DNA from: FEN-33 sp963768775
Lineage (GTDB): Archaea > Thermoplasmatota > Thermoplasmata > Methanomassiliicoccales > UBA472
Length of the DNA: 64,000 bases
Direction: 5' to 3'
Assembly (NCBI GenBank): GCA_963768775.1
Contig: CAVYIY010000008.1
Span: forward strand, 186,001 to 250,000
Below are positions 57,701 through 64,000 of this stretch, piece after piece. A model generated the notes under the pieces. It was not told the origin of the DNA, searched no databases, and saw nothing but the letters and a program-made list of their open reading frames with translations. The translations under genes and the position numbers were made by a program. The stretch's first letter is position 1. Each line of letters starts with the position of its first letter.

Positions 57701-57943
57701 CGCCATGGCCGAGCTGGGCAAGAGGGGCGAACATCCAGCGCTACAAGGGTCTGGGAGAGATGAACCCCAAGCAGCTCTGGGAGACGACCATGGACCCGGA
57801 GACGAGGATGATGAAGCAGGTGACCATCGAGGACGCGGTGAAGGCGGACGAGCTGTTCACCGTTCTCATGGGCGACGAGGTCGCAACCGAGGAAGGAGTT
57901 CATCATGTCGCATGCCAAGGAAGTGGAGAACCTGGACATCTGA
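54730..57943 (+). CDS. gyrB: DNA gyrase subunit B with intein (frameshifted)
   Basis: This is the ATPase subunit of bacterial-type gyrase, which introduces negative supercoils. The GHKL ATPase domain has VRKRPGMYIG, EIVDNSIDEA, DDGRGIPTGI and SGGLHGVGLSVVN. The transducer and TOPRIM domains follow, with LVEGNSAGG interrupted by the intein (56028-57332) and IIMTDADVDGAHIRTLLL after it. The C-terminal block is IQRYKGLGEMNPKQLWETTM. About twelve one-base insertions fall between 55135 and 55965 and two more near 57728 and 57890. Bridging them restores the normal sequence through to TGA 57941-57943 (SHAKEVENLDI). gyrA starts 9 bp later, so they form an operon. Archaeal gyrase is held to have come from bacteria. 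Confidence 0.95.
56028..57332 (+). mobile_element. GyrB intein with HNH-type homing endonuclease
   Basis: This is an intact 435-residue intein in the TOPRIM motif (VEGNSAGG | SAKMGR). It begins CFSGDTKVALVDGREISFEE, has block B TPNHRFML, and ends NFALAAGVFVHN before Ser. The insert has an HNH-like core (CHHVDFSKMNNNPTNIIRLQ then HLDLH), not LAGLIDADG. Downstream are several repeats of W(S/T)-x-E/G-x-R-type basic helices (QWSDEKYKAYM, EWSDPGLREWQ, QWTPEFRSRRK) that look like DNA-recognition modules. GC content is lower than in the host gene. Confidence 0.88.
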
Positions 57944-57952
57944 GGTGTGCAC

Positions 57953-60639
57953 ATGGCTGATGACACCGATCCAGAATTCGTAACAATCGGCGCGAGATCC
58001 GGTCTTCACTCACAAGGTCGTCGACCGGCCCATCGAGAAGGAGATGAAGAAGTGCTACATCGACTACGCCATGAGCGTCATCGTCGTCAGGGCGCTCCCG
58101 GACGTCAGGGACGGCCTGAAGCCGGTGCATCGCCGCATCCTGTACTCGATGTACGACATGGGGCTCACCTCCAACAAGCCGCATAAGAAGAGCGCCAGGG
58201 TGGTCGGAGAAGCGCTGGGGAAGTACCATCCGCACGGCGACACGGCGGTCTACGATTCGATGGTCCGCATGGCCCAGAAGTTCTCTCTGCGTTACCCGCT
58301 CGTCGACGGGCAAGGCAACTTCGGTTCGGTCGACGGCGACGAAGCGGCGGCCATGAGGTACACCGAATGCCGCCTGGACAAGATGGCCGAGGAGATGTTG
58401 CACGACCTGGACAAGGACACGGTCGACTGGGTCGACAACTTCGACGGCAGTCTGAAGGAGCCATCGGTCCTGCCCGCCAAGCTGCCGAACCTGCTGGTCA
58501 ACGGCTCGTCCGGGATCGCGGTCGGAATGGCCACGAACATACCGCCTCACAATCTGCGCGAGGTCGTCGACGCCATCATCTGCCATGATCGACCATCCAG
58601 AGGCGGAGGTCCTGGACCTGATGCAGTTCATCAAAGGCCCGGACTTCCCGACCGGCGGCATCATCTACGGCTATCAGCGGCATCATCGAGGCGTACCCGA
58701 CCGGCAGGGGCAAGCTCAAGGTCCGCGCCAAGACGAAGGTGGAGGACACCGCCGGCAAGAAGCGCATCATCGTCACCGAGATACCCTACCAGGTCAACAA
58801 GTCCAACCTGATCGAGACCATCGCCGAGCTGGTCAAGGACAAGAAGATCGAAGGCATCACCGACCTGCGCGACGAGAGCGACCGCGACGGCATGCGCATC
58901 GTCATCGAGCTGCGCAAGGACGCCATGGAGGAGATCGTCCTCAACCAGCTGTTCAAGCACACCCAGATGGAGGTCACGTTCGGCGTCATCAACCTCGCGC
59001 TGGTGAACAACGAGCCCCGGGTGCTGACGCTGAAGGAGATGCTCAAGCATTACCTCGCATACCGCAAGGAGATCGTCATCCGCCGCACCAAGTTCGACCT
59101 GGGCCAGGCTCAGGAAGCGCGACCACATCCTGCAAGGCCTGATCAAGGCGGTCGACGCGCTGGACGAGACCTTGCACATCATCCGCTCGGCGCAGAGCCC
59201 GGAGGAGGCGCAGGCACGGCCTGATGGCCCGCTTCGAGCTGGACGAGGAGCAGGCCAAGGCCATACTGGACATGCGCCTGCAGAAGTTGACCGGTCTGGA
59301 GATCGAGTCGCTGAGGCGGAGTTCCTGGAGATCGAGAAGCTCATCCGGAGCTGGAAGCCATACTGGCCGACGATGGCAAGATCATGGGCATCATCAAGGA
59401 CGAGCTGCTCGAGCTGCGGGAGAAGTACGGCGACGACCGCAAGACCGAGATCGTGCACGACGCCCTCGACCTGGACATCGAGGACCTCATCCCCAACGAG
59501 GAGATGGTGGTCATGGTCACGCAGGACGGGTACATCAAGCGCATGCCGCTGGACACCTACAAGCAGCAGCGCCGCGGCGGCATCGGCCTCATGGGCATGG
59601 AGACCAAGGAGGAGGACAACGTCACCGACATGTTCGTCACGTCGACGCACGACAACATCATGTTCTTCACCAACCGGGGGAGGATGTTCATGCTGAAGGC
59701 CTACCGCATCCCGGTGGGCAGCCGGCATTCGAAGGGCAAGCCGATCGTCAATCTGCTGCCCAAGCTGGAGGAGGGCGAGAAGGTCATCGACAAGCTGCCG
59801 GTGAAGGAGTTCGACGACAAGCACTATCTGGTGTTCGCCACCCGGAAGGGCATAATCAAGAAGACGCCGCTGGACGCGTACAACAACGTCCGCTCCAGCG
59901 GCATCATCGCGCTCGGCCTGAGAGAGGGCGACGAGCTGATCGACACCAAGCTGACCGACGGCACGAAGGAGATCATCCTGGCGACGAAGAACGGCCGGGC
60001 CATCAGGTTCGATGAGAGCGACGTCCGCCCGACGGGCAGACCGGCGCATGGCGTGATCGGCATACGATTGTACGAGGGCGACGAGGTCGTCAGCATGGCC
60101 ATCGTTACCGCAGAACGCAAGCTGCTGACCGTCACCGAGAACGGCTACGGCAAGGTCTCCATCGTCGGCAAATGGGAGACCGTGGAAGGGCCCGGCCCCG
60201 GAGGAGGAAGAGATCGTGGAGATCGAGCCGGAGGGCAAGGAGCCGGTCGAGGAGAAGGAGGAGCGGGACGAGTATCGCAAGACCCGCCGGGCCGGACGCG
60301 GCGTGAAGGCTCTGCGCGTTACGGAAAGGAACGGCAGGGTGCTGGCGGTGCTCGAGGTAGGGGATGACGACGGCATCATCATCGCCACCGACGGCGGCAA
60401 CGTCATGCGGACATCGGTCTCGGACTTCCGCGTCACCAGCCGGGTGACCATGGGCGTGCGCGCCAAGCGCCTGGAGGAGGGCGAGAAGGTGATCGCCGTG
60501 CAGCGCCTGGTCGGGCGAGAAGGACATGGAGGCGGTGGCCGAGGTCGAGGTCAAGGAGGACGTCAGCATACTGCCGGCAGAGGACAAGGAGAACGGTGCT
60601 GACCGGCCGAAGGACCAATGCGAGAACGGCGACAAGTGA
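57953..60639 (+). CDS. gyrA: DNA gyrase subunit A (frameshifted)
   Basis: This is the DNA breakage-reunion subunit. The N-terminal winged-helix/tower domain reads CYIDYAMSVIVVRALPDVRD, KSARVVGEALGKYHPHGDTA and GNFGSVDGDEAAAMRYTECR with the catalytic tyrosine in MRYTECR. The C-terminal beta-pinwheel has repeated blades such as GYIKRMPLDTYKQQRRGGIG and RKGIIKKTPLDAYNN. The gene is broken by at least nine indels (near 57990, 58588, 58672, 59117, 59217, 59315, 59350, 60203 and 60515), most of them one-base insertions. Bridged, it gives about 890 residues ending QCENGDK at TGA 60637-60639. GyrA-box-like QRRGGIG is present, as needed for negative supercoiling. Confidence 0.94.
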
Positions 60640-60733
60640 GCTCGGCTGGCAAGACTCCACCAACGATTCCTGGTACAAAAGTATTATATTCGCAACAATG
60701 ATTGAATTGCGTCACGTTCCGCGGTGCGATAAC

Positions 60734-61436
60734 ATGTTCAAGAACTCCATACCAGGCCTCGATAAGGTCTTCCGGACAGACATCGAGCCTCCAAAGGTCG
60801 TGCTCGTAACCGGGCCTCCGGGATCGATGAAGACCAGCTTCTGCTACTCGCTCATGTCCTCCTATCTGGAGAAGAGCAAGGAGTTCGGGCTGTACGTCAC
60901 GCTCGAGGAGTCCGGCCGCAGCCACCTGGTCAACATGAGGTCGCTAGGGCATGAAGGTCAGCACCAACCTGGAGATATCCGATTTCACCGACCTGCGCGA
61001 GCTGGACGAGGTGATCGAGGTCGACTCGCCCACCGATTACATCCAGTTCGTGGAGCAGAGCCTGAAGTACTACAAGAAGAAGCACGGGGACCGGTTCACG
61101 GTCTTCACCCTGGACTCCCTGGGGGCGCTCTACACCCTGATGGAGGACCAGGAGGGCATGCGGAAGAAGATGTTCTATTTCTTCAAGAGCCTGCGCGACC
61201 TCAATCTGATATCGTTCGTGGTGATGGAGCGGTCGCTCGGCACGCCGTCGGACCTGCTGGGCAACGAGGGCTTCCTGGTCGACGGCATCATCGAGATGGG
61301 GCTGGACCGGACCCGGGGGAAGCTGGCGCGCTACATGCGGGTGGAGAAGATGAGGGCGTGCGAGCATTCCATGGAAAGGCACACGATCGAGGTGAGCGAA
61401 GGCGGCCTGACCGTTCTCGGTCCGATGCTATCCTGA
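60734..61436 (+). CDS. KaiC/RadA-like RecA-superfamily ATPase (one frameshift)
   Basis: This is a protein of about 234 residues starting GLDKVFRTDIEPPKVVLVTG, with Walker A GPPGSMKTS and an aspartate-ended strand FTVFTLDSLGAL as Walker B. The frame shifts by one inserted base near 60953 (VNMRSLG to MKVSTNLEISDFTDL). The protein is shorter than KaiC and has one ATPase domain, like the one at 24963. A TATA-like AGTATTATATTCG lies about 45 bp upstream. It follows gyrA but has its own promoter. A role in signalling or gene regulation is inferred from the family. Confidence 0.75.
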
Positions 61437-61520
61437 AATGAATCTGGCTCAAAACCATTATAGTCTATTTCGGCAATATGACCGGTCGCTTAGGGGCATA
61501 TGAAGTGAGGAGGAATACGA

Positions 61521-62573
61521 TTGTCTGGTGAAGGCGTTCCAATCTGGCAAGTCATCGAGGAATTCAAGGACAAGATCAAGGCGCAGGAGGCGGACCTGAA
61601 AGAGCGCAGCAAGGGGCTGGATTCTCTTGAGGCGTCGCTGAGGGAGCGAGGCCAGTTCCTGGACCAACGCGAAGAAGCCTTGGTCTCCAAAGAGAAGGAG
61701 ATAGAGCAACGCGATCAGGTGCTTATTCCGAGAGAGCATAACGTCTCCAAGAGGGAGAAGGAGCTGAGCGTCCTCGAGGAGCAGCTTCGTTCTCTACAGG
61801 AAGAGGTCAACCAGGCAAGGGCGGAGATCCAGAGGCGCGACAAAGAATTGAACGACAAGGAGAAGGTCGTGCTCGAACTGGCAGAACGGTCTACCGTCCA
61901 CGAGACCCAGATGAAGGATGCGATCGGACGCATCAACGCCGTCGAAGAGCGTGTGTGGACGGAAGAGAAGGAGATCCGCAAGGTCGTGGAGGAGCTATCG
62001 GCCCGACGCGAGGAGGTGCTCGCCAAGGTGAAGGTGCTCTCAGAGCAGGCGGCGCTATTGGAGGAGAGCAAGCGCCTGGTTATGGAGGAGCAGAGACGCT
62101 TCGTGGAGTGGGAGAGCACCCTGAACGACCGCGAAAGCGCGTTGGGAGGCCGGGAGAGGTCGCTCAGCCGCAGGGAATCTCAGGCGCCGATGGCCAAGGC
62201 CGAGGAGGCCAGGCCGGAGCCGAAGGTCGAACCAGCGGTAGAGGCCAAGCCCAAGATGGAAGATGCGGCCAAGCAGGCAGAGCCAGAGGAAACGGAGGAG
62301 CTGGAGAGCGACTCGGAGACCTTCTGCCCCGAATGCCGGACCATCGTGAGCTCGAAGGCCGAGACGTGCTACGCCTGCGGCGCAGACCTGAAGAACCCCC
62401 GGCCGGCGGAGCCGAAGGTGGAGATCAAGCTCGAGCCGAAGGCCGAGGCAAAGCCGGAGCCGAAGGCGGAGGAGCACAAGGCCGAAGCGAGCGCTGCGGC
62501 GGAGGCGAGCGAAGAGCATTCCGCGGACGCGAAACGCTCGGTCTCGATCCGCAAGATAATCAAGCGGAAATAG
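61521..62573 (+). CDS. Coiled-coil protein with C-terminal zinc ribbon, unknown function
   Basis: This is a 350-residue protein starting at TTG 61521 with ribosome-binding site GAGGAGG. Residues about 10-215 are an almost unbroken Glu/Lys/Arg coiled coil, with recurring RE/QR-type units (LRERGQFLDQREEALVSKEK). A linker rich in Glu/Pro/Ala follows. Next come a zinc ribbon (CPECRTIVSSKAETCYACGA, about 271-290), another Pro/Ala/Lys/Glu-rich linker and a basic tail ending KIIKRK. This resembles other archaeal scaffold-like proteins; no enzymatic domain is seen. A terminator lies after it. Confidence 0.72.
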   Translation: MSGEGVPIWQVIEEFKDKIKAQEADLKERSKGLDSLEASLRERGQFLDQREEALVSKEKEIEQRDQVLIPREHNVSKREKELSVLEEQLRSLQEEVNQARAEIQRRDKELNDKEKVVLELAERSTVHETQMKDAIGRINAVEERVWTEEKEIRKVVEELSARREEVLAKVKVLSEQAALLEESKRLVMEEQRRFVEWESTLNDRESALGGRERSLSRRESQAPMAKAEEARPEPKVEPAVEAKPKMEDAAKQAEPEETEELESDSETFCPECRTIVSSKAETCYACGADLKNPRPAEPKVEIKLEPKAEAKPEPKAEEHKAEASAAAEASEEHSADAKRSVSIRKIIKRK

Positions 62574-62596
62574 GCGTCCGCAACTAGCAATTCTCG

Positions 62597-62637
62597 CGCA
62601 CGAAAAACGACGTGCGGTGATGCTTTTTTCAGGCATC
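62597..62637 (+). terminator. Tandem hairpins with a T run after the coiled-coil gene
   Basis: CGCAC...GTGCG (62597-62601 and 62612-62616) is followed by GATGC-TTTTTTCAG-GCATC (62619-62637) with a T6 run, 24 bp after the stop. A transcription terminator is the simplest reading. Confidence 0.55.
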
Positions 62638-62677
62638 TGGCAGGTAATTCGCAAAATGCCACTTGTAAAGATACCTA

Positions 62678-62732
62678 TTTATATCCAGATTCGTTTAATT
62701 AGGCTCTGGTGGAACTTTCGAGTTAAGGTGGG
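62678..62732 (+). promoter_or_regulatory. Promoter of the surface-protein gene
   Basis: TATA box TTTATATCC (62678-62686), then an AT-rich leader and ribosome-binding site AAGGTGGG (62725-62732) just before ATG 62736. Confidence 0.65.
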
Positions 62733-62735
62733 TAT

Positions 62736-64000
62736 ATGGATAATGGTTCCCTAAAGAGCAAATTTGCAAGCTATACGATTGTCTGGTGCCTTGTATTCTC
62801 TATGTTCGCCGGGTTACTAGTGGTAGGAATGCCGAGCGTGGCCAAGGCCCAATTGCCTTCGATCTTGCCAAACGGCGATGTGATCATAGGATCGGATTAT
62901 GAACTGAGCGCATGGCCGTCTAATCCCAACCTTCATGGCTCGACATATTACATGGACGGTAATCTGACCATTCGTGCCGGAGGCGTCGTGACCATCGAGA
63001 ATGGTACCTTCAGCTTCACTCAGGATACCGGTCTAAATCGGGCACCTGGCGGTGGCGATGATCATATTTACACGCTAACAATAGAAGACGGCGGGCAATT
63101 GATTCTAATAGGAGCCACCCTGACCACCCACCTCAACCAGTTGTTCGATTACCCGAGCCTCGGCGTATTAATCCAGAACGGGGGCTCATTGATCGCGACA
63201 GATTCGGTACTCAAGTTCCCCGGGCACATCCTCATCGATGAGTCCACAGCGGTCCTGACTAATACAACGATTACCGGTCATAATGCCGCTGATATCAGCA
63301 GTTATTGCAATCCATTTTTCTTCCCAAGCGACTATTTCGATAACTCCGCGGACCTGTTGATCTCGTCTAGCAACGTCAAATTGATAGATTCGCGTGTGGA
63401 GAAGATATTCCAGCTCGATAACACTACCATTCCAGTATCGACCGTCTTCAATCATGATTATTCGTTCGCGCGCGACACCGCAAACCGTGATGGTGTCGAG
63501 TACTCAGTCAAGAGGCATCCGAGCCAATTCAGTGGTGTGCTTAACACAGCTGTCGGCCCGCTTGCCAACCTAACCGCTGATGACTTGAAGTATGTCTCGG
63601 TCGCACCAGGACAGAGGCTATACATCGATGCCACAGCGTTGAGCGGCATGGCGTTCCCAAGCTCATCCGACTTCGCGGTGTCTCTCAACATAAAGTACCA
63701 GACCGATGCCGGTTATACTACTGGCAGTTACGTCCAGACGGGATTACAGAATGGACCGTTGGCGAATACCATAATTCGACCCAGCGATACCAACACTCCA
63801 TTCTCGGCGAACAAGGACGTCGTTGCGACCGCCAATTTAGGGCTGATGTCATCGGTCGATCTGGCCAATCTCAATGTCAGCTTCATTAACGCTGACCCAG
63901 CAGGAAAAAGAGTGCTGATTAATGAAGTCTGGTTCAGCATCGATTTCTCCATGATGACCTATAAAAATATCACGGCAGCGTTCTCATCTGATATACTTGG
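62736..64000 (+). CDS. Secreted surface protein, N-terminal part (cut by window end)
   Basis: An open frame runs from ATG 62736 to the end of the window (421 codons, no stop). The N-terminus is a signal peptide (IVWCLVFSMFAGLLVVGMPS then VAKAQ). The mature part is Asn/Thr/Ser/Asp-rich and beta-strand rich, with short repeated turns of the right-handed beta-helix type (GNLTIRAGGVVTIENGTFSF; LTIEDGGQLILIGATL; GVLIQNGGSLIATDSVLKF) and several N-x-S/T sequons. This looks like a large parallel-beta-helix surface or adhesion protein of the kind common in Thermoplasmata. The C-terminus, including any anchor, lies outside the window. Confidence 0.8.
   Translation, partial: MDNGSLKSKFASYTIVWCLVFSMFAGLLVVGMPSVAKAQLPSILPNGDVIIGSDYELSAWPSNPNLHGSTYYMDGNLTIRAGGVVTIENGTFSFTQDTGLNRAPGGGDDHIYTLTIEDGGQLILIGATLTTHLNQLFDYPSLGVLIQNGGSLIATDSVLKFPGHILIDESTAVLTNTTITGHNAADISSYCNPFFFPSDYFDNSADLLISSSNVKLIDSRVEKIFQLDNTTIPVSTVFNHDYSFARDTANRDGVEYSVKRHPSQFSGVLNTAVGPLANLTADDLKYVSVAPGQRLYIDATALSGMAFPSSSDFAVSLNIKYQTDAGYTTGSYVQTGLQNGPLANTIIRPSDTNTPFSANKDVVATANLGLMSSVDLANLNVSFINADPAGKRVLINEVWFSIDFSMMTYKNITAAFSSDIL

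Noticed and set aside
58661..60466. 601-codon open frame on the minus strand opposite gyrA
   Set aside because: Antisense shadow of gyrA with no recognisable domain; the plus strand carries conserved gyrase sequence across the whole interval.
40093..60515. Apparent pattern that extra bases sit exactly between codons and are mostly C
   Set aside because: The placement is ambiguous. Because many codons here end in C, an insertion before that C looks identical to an inserted C after the codon, and some breaks need a deletion instead. No slippery motif is shared, so I do not claim programmed frameshifting.
1..64000. CRISPR arrays, rRNA genes, transposases and integrase sites
   Set aside because: No regular direct repeats, no rRNA-like conserved blocks, and no transposase or integrase motifs were seen on either strand.

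Overview
The window reads as a moderately GC-rich euryarchaeal chromosome segment, most likely from Thermoplasmatota (inference). The information-processing genes are archaeal: Orc1/Cdc6, MCM, PriS, FtsY, prefoldin alpha, L18Ae/LX, NMD3, TiaS, Tsr3, an A/V-type ATPase operon, a class III-type archaeal pilin and TATA-box promoters, several of them apparently leaderless. They sit beside bacterial-type DNA gyrase (gyrB-gyrA) and several DUF835/KaiC-like proteins, a mix typical of that phylum. No methanogenesis genes, rRNA, CRISPR array or transposase were seen.

Layout. 1-4.0 kb: A-type ATPase operon H-I-K-E-C on the minus strand, with C running off the left edge. 4.1-5.7 kb: dCMP deaminase and a signal peptidase. 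5.7-9 kb: orc1/cdc6, an origin-like intergenic region with ORB elements, HflX and a third ORB. 9-15 kb: TiaS, thiolase, an M20 hydrolase and the L18Ae-prefoldin-FtsY operon. 15-28 kb: radical SAM protein, PriS, HtpX, PHP phosphoesterase, an HPS-RraA fusion, an ABC exporter, a KaiC-like pair, pilin and membrane proteins. 28-34.4 kb: Tsr3, a triple-intein MCM, DUF424 and NMD3. 34.4-39.7 kb: CinA-like protein, ABC exporter, two-subunit fumarase and a surface protein. 39.8-45.2 kb: a very long Lhr-type helicase. 45-52.9 kb: Thi4, a COG2522-like regulator, OGG, methyltransferase, DUF355, endonuclease IV, a zinc-ribbon protein and a DnaA-AAA+/DUF835 chimera. 53-54.5 kb: tRNA-Thr(CGU) with an extra 32 nt in the D arm, then thiC. 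54.7-62.6 kb: gyrB (with an HNH intein), gyrA, a KaiC-like protein and a coiled-coil zinc-ribbon protein. 62.7-64 kb: start of a secreted surface protein, cut by the window edge.

Replication and DNA topology dominate the window: Orc1, putative origin elements, MCM, primase, gyrase, Lhr, two base-excision-repair enzymes and a DnaA-like ATPase. All four inteins lie in MCM and GyrB, at conserved active-site motifs. A striking ORB-like 20-mer also lies inside mcm. Thiamine synthesis is represented by Thi4 and ThiC.

Quality caveat. Several dozen single-base indels, mostly insertions, interrupt otherwise well conserved genes. They are concentrated in lhr (first 2.4 kb), thiC, gyrB, gyrA and the mcm inteins, while long neighbouring genes are intact. 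I treat these genes as real and interpret the indels mainly as consensus errors. Every affected entry says where its frame breaks.
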